Shown: in pieces, positions 26,707-34,581 of the stretch
Numbering within the stretch: the first letter of the stretch is position 1
Layout of the letters: each line of letters begins with the position of its first letter
Assembly (NCBI GenBank): GCA_964420125.1
Contig: CAYQQQ010000009.1
Span: 62,001-126,000, forward strand
Direction of reading: 5' to 3'
Length of the DNA stretch: 64,000 nt
DNA from: CAYQQQ01 sp964420125
GTDB lineage: Bacteria; Actinomycetota; Acidimicrobiia; Acidimicrobiales; Microtrichaceae
Notes under the pieces: generated by a model
What the model was told of the DNA's origin: nothing
The model's input: the letters and a program-made list of their open reading frames with translations, nothing else
Databases searched by the model: none
Position numbers and translations under genes: made by a program

Positions 26707-27447
26707 GTGGGAGCGGATGGCTCACCCGGAGCGGTGCGGGCCCCGTGGCGGGTGGCTGCGGTCCAGGTGTTCGTGGACTCCTTGGACGACCTGGGGTTGG
26801 CTCCGGCCGACCTCCACCACCTCCGCAGGGTGCTGCGGCTCCGAGCGGGTGAGACGGTGTGCGCCGCCGACGGTCGGGGTGGGTACCGGATGTGCCGGAT
26901 GCCCCCCTCCCCGTCCGAGGCGCTGGTGGCGGAGGGCGAGGTCGTGCGCACCTCGGCGCCGGCTCCCCGAGTGCGTGTGGGGTTCGCGCCGGTGAAGGGC
27001 GACCGCGTCGAGGGTGTCGTGCAGAAGCTCACCGAGCTGGGCGTCGACCGGATCGAGCTGCTGGAGACCGAGCGGTCCGTGGTCCGCTGGCGGGGCGAGC
27101 GCGCCGCCCGCCAGCAGGACCGACTGGCGGAGGTCGTGCGTGCCGCGGCGTCGCAGTGCCGTCGGCTCTGGCTGCCCGAGCTCCGGTTGTCCGGCGGTGG
27201 TGGCCCGCTTCCCGCCGGCGCTCTGGCGGATGCAGGTGGTCGGCCGATGCGAGCTTCGGACACCACCGTCCTCGTCGGCCCGGAGGGTGGCTGGACCGAC
27301 GCCGAGCGCGCGAGCCGGGAGCTGATCGGACTCGGCCCCCACGTGTTGCGAGCGGACACCGCCGCCGTGGTGGCCGCCGCGATGATGGCCGGGCTGCGCT
27401 CCGGGCTGGTGGCCCCGGCCCCGCCGGAGGGCTCGACGGCTTGCTGA
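26707..27447 (+). CDS. rsmE: 16S rRNA (uracil-1498-N3)-methyltransferase
   Basis: The 246-residue SPOUT enzyme methylates U1498 of 16S rRNA. Visible features are the N-terminal PUA-like part (LHHLRRVLRLRAGETVCAADG), QKLTELGVDRIELLETERSVV, and the knotted AdoMet-binding end LVGPEGGWTDAE and GPHVLRADTAAVVA. The usual VLRTETA reads VLRADTA here. It starts with GTG at 26707, 24 bases after dnaJ, and closes the heat-shock operon in the common dnaJ-rsmE order. Confidence 0.92.
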   Translation: MGADGSPGAVRAPWRVAAVQVFVDSLDDLGLAPADLHHLRRVLRLRAGETVCAADGRGGYRMCRMPPSPSEALVAEGEVVRTSAPAPRVRVGFAPVKGDRVEGVVQKLTELGVDRIELLETERSVVRWRGERAARQQDRLAEVVRAAASQCRRLWLPELRLSGGGGPLPAGALADAGGRPMRASDTTVLVGPEGGWTDAERASRELIGLGPHVLRADTAAVVAAAMMAGLRSGLVAPAPPEGSTAC

Positions 27448-27626
27448 GCATCTGGTCGGGAAGTCGCAGGCTCAGGCTTGGTTCGAGTGCAACACGTCTG
27501 TCATCATCTCACCGAGAGTGTTGGAGACGCGGCCGGGGCCGGGCCGGGCGCCGTCAGGTGTCGACGCAGAGTGGTCGACCCTGGTAACGATGGAGCGAAC
27601 CTCCACAGGAAGGCTGAACGAGTGCG

Positions 27627-28130
27627 ATGAGCGATGACGTGGTCGAGGATGACGAACTGCAGGACGGCTACGGCAAGGCCGTGGGCGAGCGCCTGCGGCG
27701 CATCCGGCGACAGAAGCACCTCTCGTTGCAGGAGGTCGAAGCTGCATCAGACCAGGAGTTCAAGGCGTCGGTGCTCGGCGCCTACGAGCGTGGCGAGCGG
27801 GCCATCTCCGTTCCCCGCCTGGCGCGTCTGGCGACCTTCTACAAGGTGCCGGTCGACCAGCTGCTACCGGCCGGCGACGAGGACGTGGAGCTGGCTCGGG
27901 AGGAGGCGATCGGGGCCAAGATCGACCTCACCCGCCTCGAGGACCTCAGCGGCGGCGAGTCCGAGATGCTGGCCCGCTACCTGCGCATGATCCAGGTGCA
28001 GCGCCAGGACTTCAACGGTCGGGTGCTCACCATCCGGCGTGACGACATGAGGGCCATCGCCTGCATCCTCGGTGTGGCCTTCGACGCCGCCGACCAGCGC
28101 CTCGAGGAGATGGGCCTGCGCCTGGGCTGA
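27627..28130 (+). CDS. bldD: BldD-like c-di-GMP-responsive transcription regulator
   Basis: The 167-residue protein has the same length as Streptomyces BldD. Residues 12-80 are a Cro/CI helix-turn-helix (VGERLRRIRRQKHLSLQEVE ... GAYERGERAISVPRLARLATFYKVP). The C-terminal domain carries the BldD c-di-GMP signature RxD-X8-RxxD intact, as RQD at 126-128 and RRDD at 137-140. In Streptomyces, c-di-GMP dimerises BldD so that it represses developmental genes. The sequence supports ligand binding here; targets are unknown. Confidence 0.85.
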   Translation: MSDDVVEDDELQDGYGKAVGERLRRIRRQKHLSLQEVEAASDQEFKASVLGAYERGERAISVPRLARLATFYKVPVDQLLPAGDEDVELAREEAIGAKIDLTRLEDLSGGESEMLARYLRMIQVQRQDFNGRVLTIRRDDMRAIACILGVAFDAADQRLEEMGLRLG

Positions 28131-28230
28131 TTCGTAGGCCGGGAGGCCGAGCGCGGGTTGTGTGCCTGCGGTCCCACCCCGGATACGGTGGGTCCCGTCG
28201 GACCATGGTGGTCCCTCCGAGGAGGTAGCC

Positions 28231-28878
28231 ATGCGCACGGGACCGGTTGCTGATCGTGCCCGCCTGCTGGGGCGCGTGCTGCTGTGCTGGAGCATGGCGG
28301 CGGTCCTCGCCGCGTTCGTGAGCGCCGGCCCGGCCGGCGCGCGCCTGGGCCAGGACGGTGGGCCGGCTCCGGCGGACACCACGACCACCACGACGACCAC
28401 CGTCGTGGAGCCACCTCCACCGCCCCCGCCTCCCCCACCTCCACCTCCACCTCCACCTCCACCTCCACCTCCACCTCCACCGCCCCCTCCGCCGGTCGAT
28501 CCCACGGCGAAGTGGTTGAACCACCTCCACGTCGACCTGGCCCACCAGCGCGTGAACGCCATCGCCAACGACGGCACCATGTTGCGCAGCATGCCCGCCT
28601 CCACGGGTGCGGGAGGCCGGACCCCTCGGGGCACCTACGCCGTGTACTCGAAGTCGCCGTGGACGACGGCGTCGGGCAACGGCAGCGTGTCGATGCAGTG
28701 GATGACCCGCTTCAGGGGGGGGATCGGGTTCCACGCCATCCCCCGCCAGAACGGCCGCCCGCTGGCCACGCCCCTGGGTATCGCCCCGGTGTCCCACGGC
28801 TGCGTCCGTCTGGCGGACGAGGATGCCTTCTGGCTCTACCACTCGGCGCCTGTGGGCATGCGGGTGGTTGTGAAGTGA
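28231..28878 (+). CDS. L,D-transpeptidase with polyproline linker
   Basis: The ATG at 28231 follows an AGGAGG site. A signal peptide or anchor (about residues 10-36) is followed by a Thr-rich stretch, then about 30 prolines almost in a row encoded by CCTCCA-type repeats (28415-28497), and a YkuD domain. Its catalytic motif is VSHGCVRLADEDAFW. YkuD enzymes make 3-3 cross-links in peptidoglycan or attach proteins to it. The proline rod would hold the catalytic domain away from the membrane. The repeat is prone to slippage, so linker length probably varies between strains. Confidence 0.9.
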   Translation: MRTGPVADRARLLGRVLLCWSMAAVLAAFVSAGPAGARLGQDGGPAPADTTTTTTTTVVEPPPPPPPPPPPPPPPPPPPPPPPPPPPPVDPTAKWLNHLHVDLAHQRVNAIANDGTMLRSMPASTGAGGRTPRGTYAVYSKSPWTTASGNGSVSMQWMTRFRGGIGFHAIPRQNGRPLATPLGIAPVSHGCVRLADEDAFWLYHSAPVGMRVVVK

Positions 28879-28888
28879 GGGCGGCCGG

Positions 28889-29674
28889 TCAGCCGGGCAG
28901 CACCAGCTCCTGACCGGGCAGCAGCAGGTCGGGGTCATCGGGATCCACCAGTCGATCGCGGTTGGCCTCGACGAGCGCCGCCCAGTACGGCCGGACCTGC
29001 TCGGTGTCCGGCTCCTCGCCGAGCGCGAGCCGTAGGCGTGACGCGGCGATCCCCCAGAGGTGGTCGCCGGGTTCGACCCTGACCCGAAGGCTCGCTGCGC
29101 CGGGGATGTCGGAGGGTCCCGGAGCGGGAGGTGGCGCGTCGCGGGGCACGCCCGCCGCACCGGCCGTGCTCGGCGGGTCGAGTCGCACCATGGTCGGGGG
29201 GACGTCATCGGGAGGAGATGCCGGTGCGGCATCGGCCACGGCGGCGGGCTGCGGCGCCGCTCCGACGGGGGTGGTTCCCGTCGTCGCCGTGCCCAGAGCT
29301 GCTGCGGCCACCAGCATGCGCAGCAACGGGGGGAGCAGACCGGCCGTGCTCCGGCGCAGGCGGCCGAGTCCCCAGAGCGTGGCTCCCAGGTGCACCACGG
29401 CGACCAGCACCAGCCAGCCCAACGCCACGACGGCCAGCAGCGAGGCGACGGCCGCGACGGCGTCGAGGGGTTCGCGTGCCCCCCACCACTGCTCCCAGCG
29501 CGCCGGCTGCCAGGGCGGCCGGCCGAGGTGATCCCCGAGGGACCACGACCAGGCCATGGCTGCCACCGCCGCGGCTGCGGTGATCAGCAAGGCACCGCTT
29601 GCGGTGGCGCGGCGGGCTCGCTCCACGCCTGGCCCAGGGATCGCCGGCGGTCCGAAGCGGTGGGGCTGGTTCAT
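28889..29674 (-). CDS. membrane protein with C-terminal LysM domain, last gene of the chromosomal Tad operon
   Basis: The 261-residue protein has two to three hydrophobic segments in its first 150 residues, a Pro/Ala linker, and a LysM-like peptidoglycan-binding domain at the end (VRVEPGDHLWGIAASRL ... LLLPGQELVLP). The start ATG overlaps the pseudokinase stop. The same layout (membrane segments, linker, LysM with an 'APYW/RPYW' insert) recurs in the protein closing the Tad operon on element 2, which argues that it is a real Tad accessory, perhaps anchoring the machine to the cell wall. Confidence 0.75.
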   Translation of the reverse strand: MNQPHRFGPPAIPGPGVERARRATASGALLITAAAAVAAMAWSWSLGDHLGRPPWQPARWEQWWGAREPLDAVAAVASLLAVVALGWLVLVAVVHLGATLWGLGRLRRSTAGLLPPLLRMLVAAAALGTATTGTTPVGAAPQPAAVADAAPASPPDDVPPTMVRLDPPSTAGAAGVPRDAPPPAPGPSDIPGAASLRVRVEPGDHLWGIAASRLRLALGEEPDTEQVRPYWAALVEANRDRLVDPDDPDLLLPGQELVLPG

Positions 29675-30909
29675 GGGTCCTCCAGGGAGCGAAGGGTGCC
29701 GTCGGGCCACTCGACGCGGGGCGCGCCGCAGGCCTCGGCCGGCCGGATGCCGACGGCTCCAGGTGCCCGTCCGAGGGTGTGCGCCACGGCGGGGGCGCCA
29801 TGGCGGGCCCAGGCGTCGTAGGCGAACACGGAGCCGGTGGACGGGCGGAACACGGCCGGGGTGGCCAGCCCGTCGCAGTTCCAGTCACCCACGACCACCA
29901 CATCGCCGGGTTCGGCGACCTCGAAGCGGGCACCGTCCACGACGAGCGTGCCGTCGCCCGGCGTGCTCGTCGGCTGGGCGACGGCTCCCGTCGCAGGCGT
30001 CGTCGGCGTCGTGGTCGTGGTGGTGATCGTGGTCGGGCCGGCGGGAACGGACGCCGGCGGGAGCGGGCCGGCGTCGATGCTGCGCCCGCCGCCGTGGAGG
30101 GTCGTCCCCCCGAGGATGGCAGCGGCCGATGCGAGCGCCACCACGGCGCTCAGCGCCATCGCCGGCACCGACACCCTCGGTCGGGTCCGACGGGCTCGTG
30201 ACGTGCCTCGGCTGCGACGCACGTGGCGGGAGCCTCGCGGGGCGGGGAGCTCCTCGGCGCACAGCTCGGCCATGGCGGCCGGCGACAGCATGCCGCGCGT
30301 GGTGGCGATGCGACGGCCGGCGCGACGGGCGGCCCGGTTCCAGCGCCAGCGACCGTACGCCCACTGGAACGAGGCCTCGGCGTCCAGCACGTCCCCCACG
30401 GTGGCGGACAGGTCGGCCAGGTCTGCGGCGAGGGCGTCCGGCCCGCCCGCCGAGATCTCGATCGCCTCGCCGAGCGAGCACAGTCGGACCCTGCCGCGGG
30501 CGCCGACCAGGACGTGGCGTGGCTCGAGTCGACCATGCACCCATCCGGCGTCGTGGAGCTCGCCGAGCGCGGTGCACAGACCCACCAGGGCAGAGCGTCG
30601 CTCTGCCAGGTCGATCAGCCCCGCGTCCGCCAGGGTGAGCGCTCCGTGCCGCTCCAGCACCAGCTCCGTGTGGTCGGCGGCCTCGACCACCTCCAGGAGT
30701 CGGGGCACTCGACACCCCTCGAGCCGTCGGAGCACCTCCGCCTCCCGACGCAGGCCGGCGCGCTCCGATCCGGCGGCCACCTTGACCGCCACCTCGATGC
30801 CGTCGTGGTGCGACCAGCGCAGCTCTCGTCGATGGCCCCCGGGCGGCGGCCCGGGGAGCCCCGGCTCCCGCGAGGGCGGCGGCACGGTGGATGCGAGCGA
30901 TCCGCTCAT
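29671..30909 (-). CDS. membrane-anchored pseudokinase in the Tad operon
   Basis: The 412-residue protein opens with a protein-kinase-like domain. The ATP lysine (AVKV, Lys43) and the alpha-C glutamate (about Glu57) are present. The catalytic loop reads HGRLEPRH (125-132) instead of HRDLKPxN, and DFG is replaced by SLG (145-147), so it should not phosphorylate. A membrane helix lies at about 250-272, followed by a Thr-rich linker and an outside domain with GDVVVVGDWNCDGLATPAVFRP, a VCBS/FG-GAP-like strand repeat. It overlaps both neighbours by four bases. A role in pilus regulation or assembly is inference. Confidence 0.75.
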   Translation of the reverse strand: MSGSLASTVPPPSREPGLPGPPPGGHRRELRWSHHDGIEVAVKVAAGSERAGLRREAEVLRRLEGCRVPRLLEVVEAADHTELVLERHGALTLADAGLIDLAERRSALVGLCTALGELHDAGWVHGRLEPRHVLVGARGRVRLCSLGEAIEISAGGPDALAADLADLSATVGDVLDAEASFQWAYGRWRWNRAARRAGRRIATTRGMLSPAAMAELCAEELPAPRGSRHVRRSRGTSRARRTRPRVSVPAMALSAVVALASAAAILGGTTLHGGGRSIDAGPLPPASVPAGPTTITTTTTTPTTPATGAVAQPTSTPGDGTLVVDGARFEVAEPGDVVVVGDWNCDGLATPAVFRPSTGSVFAYDAWARHGAPAVAHTLGRAPGAVGIRPAEACGAPRVEWPDGTLRSLEDP

Positions 30910-31436
30910 GGCTGCAGCCTCCCGGTGACCACGAGGTGGACGAGGAGGTGCTCACCCATGCCGGGCACCCCCGAGAGGACGACACGAGGCACCTCCGCCG
31001 CGACCCGGATCGTGACGGTGCGCTCGTCGACCTCCACCTCCACGGATCGGAGGTGGCGCGGGTGGTCCGCGCCTGGGTTCCCCGCTCCCAACCCGCCCGC
31101 CGCCGCGCCGAGGTGCGCGTGCACCACCCTGCGAGCAGCGTCCTGGTCGAGTTGCACCGTGCCGTCGAGCTGCAGGCGCCGCTGGTCGATCATGCCGGCG
31201 GCGTCGTCGGCGGCGGCGGACAACGTGCGGTACAGGTCGCGCTGCACGGCATGGGCCACGGCGGCATCCACGCTGATCCCCCCGAGCACGACGAGCACCA
31301 GCACCAGCGAGGGGACGAGCACCATGGCCGACGCGCGCTCCATGCGACGGAGGCGCTCGCAGGGGCGGTGCTGCGGCACCGGGCGGAACGGGTGCCGTCG
31401 TCGGAGGTGCGAGCGGCGGGCTCGTGCGTGGTTCAC
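30906..31436 (-). CDS. TadE/TadG-like pseudopilin
   Basis: The GTG at 31436 lies one base past the preceding stop. The first 30 residues are strongly basic, followed by MERASAMVLVPSLVLVLVVLGG, a TadE/G-type N-terminal membrane helix, and an exported domain of about 130 residues rich in Val, Ala and Arg. In Tad systems such proteins are minor pilins processed by a prepilin peptidase. The processing site is less clear than in the neighbours. It sits third of three pilin-like genes. Confidence 0.7.
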   Translation of the reverse strand: MNHARARRSHLRRRHPFRPVPQHRPCERLRRMERASAMVLVPSLVLVLVVLGGISVDAAVAHAVQRDLYRTLSAAADDAAGMIDQRRLQLDGTVQLDQDAARRVVHAHLGAAAGGLGAGNPGADHPRHLRSVEVEVDERTVTIRVAAEVPRVVLSGVPGMGEHLLVHLVVTGRLQP

Positions 31437-31437
31437 C

Positions 31438-31932
31438 TCATCCTCCGCAGGCGGTGTCGACGGTGCGGTACGCGGATCCGACGGCATCGAGCTCCCGGTG
31501 GGCGTCGACCAGCTCCACGTGTCGCACGCTCACGGTCCGGGTCTCGAGCGCGCCGAGGAAGGGCAGCCCCAGCGAAGGCACCGGGGCGGACAGCTCGACC
31601 AGCGCTGCGCTGCAGGGCCCGAAGCGGTCGGGGTCGGGCGGCGTCACCGTCACGTCGGCCGCGAGGCGCTCCCTGTCTGCCAGGACGTCCCCCAGGGCCC
31701 GGCGGGCCTCCGCTTCGGCGGCGGCGGGGGAGTCGGCCTGGGTGTAGGCGCGCAGGTACTCGCGTGCCGCCGCGTCGAGCGCCATGTGGGTGTCGAGCGC
31801 GGCCCAGGCGTGGATCAGCAGCAGGCTCCCCCCGAGGAGCACCGCCACCCCCATGACCAGGGACTCGGCTCCCGCGATCACCCCTCGCTCACCGTGGCGG
31901 TGGTGTCGTCGCCGGCGCGATCGGCGGATCAC
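31438..31932 (-). CDS. TadE-like pseudopilin
   Basis: The 164-residue protein has a basic N-terminus ending in GERG, the usual cleavage context of TadE-like proteins, then VIAGAESLVMGVAVLLGG with a Glu at position +5 or +6 and one membrane helix. The exported part has two cysteines (GPCSAAL and TACGG) that could form a disulfide. Its ATG overlaps the stop of the upstream gene. Confidence 0.75.
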   Translation of the reverse strand: MIRRSRRRRHHRHGERGVIAGAESLVMGVAVLLGGSLLLIHAWAALDTHMALDAAAREYLRAYTQADSPAAAEAEARRALGDVLADRERLAADVTVTPPDPDRFGPCSAALVELSAPVPSLGLPFLGALETRTVSVRHVELVDAHRELDAVGSAYRTVDTACGG

Positions 31933-32345
31933 GTCGCCTCCCGCACCATCACGATGCGACGGTCGAGGTCGCCGATGCGCACCCCTGAGGGGCTCGTACC
32001 GGGCAGGAGCGGCATCCCTTCGGCGCGCACCTGCAGCACCACCCGGTCGGATGGTGCAGGAAGGAAGCGCAGCTCCACCCGGTCGGCCCGGGTTCCGAGG
32101 ACCTGGCGGGCGTGGCGCAGGGTGCGCGCTTCGGCCTCCTCACGGGCCATCCCCGTCGGAGCGGTGGCCACGCGACGGGCGGCGTCGTAGGCGACGGCCT
32201 CCGCCGTGGTCCGCGCCAGCAAGCCGAGCGCCACCTGGGTGGCCAGCGCCAACAGCACCAGCAGCATGCTCAAGCCGATCGCGGTGGAGAGCGCACCTGC
32301 GGCCCGCTGGGCGGCGCGCGACGGTCGCGGTGCCGAGGCGGTCAT
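31929..32345 (-). CDS. TadE/TadG-like pseudopilin
   Basis: The 138-residue protein starts with an ATG at 32345 that overlaps the stop of the interrupted pilin gene (ATGA). A short basic segment is followed by GALSTAIGLSMLLVLLALATQVALG, a single N-terminal membrane helix, and an exported domain with charged and Val-rich strands. Position and topology fit a TadE/G minor pilin. Because its start is coupled to the broken pilin gene, its expression may be reduced by the insertion of element 1. Confidence 0.7.
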   Translation of the reverse strand: MTASAPRPSRAAQRAAGALSTAIGLSMLLVLLALATQVALGLLARTTAEAVAYDAARRVATAPTGMAREEAEARTLRHARQVLGTRADRVELRFLPAPSDRVVLQVRAEGMPLLPGTSPSGVRIGDLDRRIVMVREAT

Positions 32346-32459
32346 CCGCCGATCTGCTCCAGCTGCTCGGCAGTGCGGTCGGTGGCTCCCTTCACCATGG
32401 CGGAGAACCCGGTCCACAGCGCCACCCCCAGCAGGGCGACGATCAGCACGGCGATCGCC
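32342..32459 (-). pseudogene. 3' part of small Tad pilin-like gene, cut off by element 1
   Basis: On the minus strand the host frame resumes right after the att core with IAVLIVALLGVALW, continues as a membrane helix and ends TAEQLEQIGG-stop at 32342. Joined in frame to the 5' part at 40625-40779 it gives a protein of about 90 residues: a basic leader ending RGEG, a hydrophobic helix and a short tail, as in Flp/TadE-class pilins. As it stands this part has no start codon of its own. Confidence 0.8.
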
Positions 32460-32480
32460 GTACTTGGTAACATACCCCTA
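32441..32480. other. attL of element 1
   Basis: Host DNA (GATCAGCACGGCGATCGCC, ending at 32459) joins element DNA (GTACTTGGTAACATACCCC, from 32460). The shared core with the right end is CGCC (32456-32459). The host half-site is the near mirror image of the half-site at attR, as expected for the attB of a large serine recombinase. Confidence 0.85.
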
Positions 32481-33850
32481 TGCCGAAGCGACACCCGAGA
32501 GCCGCCGTCTACGCCCGCCTGAGCCGCAACCGCTCGGGGGAGGAGTCCGCCAGCACCCGGCGACAGGTCCAAGCGTGCCGCAAGCTCGCGGCGGAGCGCG
32601 GGCTGGAGGTCGTCACCGTTGAGGTCGACGACGACGTGAGCGCGTACACGGGGAAGCCCCGCCCCGGCTACCGCCGGGTGATGGACGCGGTGAAGGCCGG
32701 CGAAGTCGACGTGGTGCTGGCGTGGGCACCTGACCGACTGCACCGGTCACCGAGGGAGCTCGAAGATTTCGTCGAGGCGATCGAGGCTGCCGGCGTGGAG
32801 GTCGTCACGGTGCAGTCCGGCAGGGTGGACCTTTCGACGCCGGCGGGCCGGATGCAGGCCCGGATGCTCGGCAACGTCGCTCGATACGAGTCTGAGCACC
32901 GCTCCGCACGGACGGTCGCCGCTCACGAGCAGATCGCCCGGGAGGGACGTTGGCATGGTGGACGCCGCCCCTACGGCTACCGGCCCGTGAACGGTGCACT
33001 GACCGTCGTCGAGGAGGAGGCGCGCATCATCCGCGAGGCCGCGGACCGGGTGCTGGCCGGGGAGCGCGTCGGGTCGGTAGCGAACGATCTCAACCGCCGT
33101 GGAGTGCCGACGGCGCGGGGGGCGATGTGGACGACCCCCACCCTCCGCTCGATCCTGACGGGGGAGACCGTGGCGGGCCGACGACGGTACAAGGGGGAGG
33201 ACGTCGGCCCGGCCGCATGGCCGGCGATCCTCGACGCCGACACCGCCGGCGCTGTGCGGTCGGTGCTGTCCAACGGTGCTCGCCGTGGCCGGCGTCCCCT
33301 GGTCGCCCTCCTGAGTGGTGGCCGGCTCATCTGCGGGCGATGCGGTGGCCCGATGCGCACCGCCAGGAGGGACAACGGCCGGCGCTTGTACCGCTGCCCG
33401 TCGGACTTCCTGTGCGTTTCGGCCGACGCCCTGGAGGCGCTCGTGGTGGAGGCCGTGCTGGTGCAGCTCGATCACGCCGACCTCGCACAACGTGACGATG
33501 ATGATGGTGGCGGTGGTGCATCGCAGGTTGCCCAACTGGAGGGGGAGCTGGCTGCGCTCGCCGATGACCTCGGTCACGGGCGACTCACCCGGGCCGAGTG
33601 GCTGGCAGCGCGAGGCCCACTCATCGAGCGGATCGAATGGGCCCGCAATCGGGTGACGACGGCTGCCGGCCGCTCCGCTATCGCCGACATGGGCGCGCCG
33701 GGAGCAGTCCGAAGCGCGTGGCCCGAGCTGTCGCTGGAGCGCCGGCAGGCCGTGGTGGATCTACTCGTGGATGCGGTCGTGGTCGCCCCGGCGCAGGGAA
33801 GCGGCCCGCGGTTCAACCCCGAGCGCGTCGACGTGCGGTGGCGAGTCTGA
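32480..33850 (+). CDS. serine recombinase (integrase of element 1)
   Basis: The 456-residue protein has a resolvase domain with catalytic Ser15 in YARLS, the Arg motifs around DRLHRS and the GRMQARMLGNVARYESEHRS stretch, a recombinase domain (GRRPYGYRPV ... NRRGVPTARGAMWTTPTLRSIL), a zinc ribbon (CGRCGGPM ... YRCPSDFLCV) and a coiled-coil-like helix before the end. Large serine recombinases catalyse directional attP x attB insertion. The ATG lies only 20 bases inside the left end with no ribosome site, so the mRNA is probably leaderless and its promoter overlaps the att site (TAACAT at 32468). Confidence 0.93.
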   Translation: MPKRHPRAAVYARLSRNRSGEESASTRRQVQACRKLAAERGLEVVTVEVDDDVSAYTGKPRPGYRRVMDAVKAGEVDVVLAWAPDRLHRSPRELEDFVEAIEAAGVEVVTVQSGRVDLSTPAGRMQARMLGNVARYESEHRSARTVAAHEQIAREGRWHGGRRPYGYRPVNGALTVVEEEARIIREAADRVLAGERVGSVANDLNRRGVPTARGAMWTTPTLRSILTGETVAGRRRYKGEDVGPAAWPAILDADTAGAVRSVLSNGARRGRRPLVALLSGGRLICGRCGGPMRTARRDNGRRLYRCPSDFLCVSADALEALVVEAVLVQLDHADLAQRDDDDGGGGASQVAQLEGELAALADDLGHGRLTRAEWLAARGPLIERIEWARNRVTTAAGRSAIADMGAPGAVRSAWPELSLERRQAVVDLLVDAVVVAPAQGSGPRFNPERVDVRWRV

Positions 33851-34093
33851 CCCGTCACGTCGCCACGTCCAACGGGCCCCCCGGCACCGCTCGACCGCAT
33901 CGAGGCGCACCCCGGAGAGGTCGACGACCTGGAGCTGGTGCTCGGCGTTGCTCATGGTGGCGACGGTGGACCGGCCGCCGTCCCAGATGACGACCTCGGC
34001 GCCGTCCTCGAACGCCTCCACGGTCCGGCGGACGACAGCGGCCGGACGGTCGTTACGGCGCAGCTTCACCACTTGCACGTCGTCAAGCTCCAT
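33761..34093 (-). CDS. small uncharacterised protein, antisense to the recombinase end
   Basis: A 110-residue frame starts at an ATG at 34093 (MELDDVQVVKLRRNDRPAAV) and overlaps the recombinase gene by 90 bases on the other strand. The first 80 residues look protein-like (AFEDGAEVVIWDGGRSTVATM), while the tail over the recombinase gene is antisense-like. It is divergent from the XRE gene. In this position a directionality factor or an anti-repressor would be expected, but no motif proves either. Confidence 0.45.
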   Translation of the reverse strand: MELDDVQVVKLRRNDRPAAVVRRTVEAFEDGAEVVIWDGGRSTVATMSNAEHQLQVVDLSGVRLDAVERCRGARWTWRRDGSDSPPHVDALGVEPRAASLRRGDHDRIHE

Positions 34094-34234
34094 CTCATGG
34101 AGTCTAAGTGTCGGTCCACCCTCCAGTGTGGACCGTCCTGTATCGTGACGGTTGACGACTGAACGGCCCTCCGTGGGGGATCACTGATCCCTCCGACTGA
34201 TGCCTGGTCGCCTCCGAGTTCATGGAGGTGACGC

Positions 34235-34447
34235 GTGGCGCGTCAGTTCAGTGCCCCCCGACTACGGCGATTCCTCGCCGAGTCACAACGCCGGCCCGAG
34301 GCCATCGCCCTCGATGTTGATCGTGGCATAGACGCGATCCGCAGCTACTGCTCCGGCCGCAACATCCCACCGGCAAACATCGTCGCCGGTCTCGCCGAGG
34401 CCCTCGGCGTTGGGATCGACGCTCTGTACGAGGAGGTCGACCAGTGA
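34235..34447 (+). CDS. small XRE-type DNA-binding protein
   Basis: The 70-residue protein has a Cro/CI-like helix-turn-helix (RPEAIALDVDRGIDAIRSYCSG then PPANIVAGLAEALGVGIDALYEEV). It lacks any other domain. It is the first gene of the rightward operon of element 1 and is likely its repressor. Its stop overlaps the GTG of the next gene. Confidence 0.7.
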   Translation: MARQFSAPRLRRFLAESQRRPEAIALDVDRGIDAIRSYCSGRNIPPANIVAGLAEALGVGIDALYEEVDQ

Positions 34448-34581
34448 CCGCCGGCCTCGATCCCGCAGCCGTCGCGGATCTCCTGCGACGCACACGCACC
34501 GACCGTGGGTTACCGGCCGTAGTCGAGGACCCCGCCGCCCTCCGTCGCATTGCCCGCCTGATCCGGGATGGTGCCCGGTGA
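34444..34581 (+). CDS. 45-residue protein of the element 1 operon
   Basis: A GTG at 34444 overlaps the XRE stop, and the frame (MTAGLDPAAVADLLRR ... ALRRIARLIRDGAR) ends at 34581, overlapping the GTG of the next gene. The tight GTGA coupling on both sides and the even codon use support a real gene. It is predicted to be mostly helical and basic; function unknown. Confidence 0.6.
   Translation: MTAGLDPAAVADLLRRTRTDRGLPAVVEDPAALRRIARLIRDGAR

Noticed and set aside
32342..32743. A 133-codon minus-strand frame running from inside the recombinase gene into the pilin tail
   Set aside because: Only the part after the att core is pilin; the upstream part is antisense of the serine recombinase and arises from the insertion.
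33938..34162. Plus-strand frame opposite the 33761-34093 gene
   Set aside because: Composition is less protein-like than the minus-strand frame starting MELDDVQVV, and it has no ribosome site.
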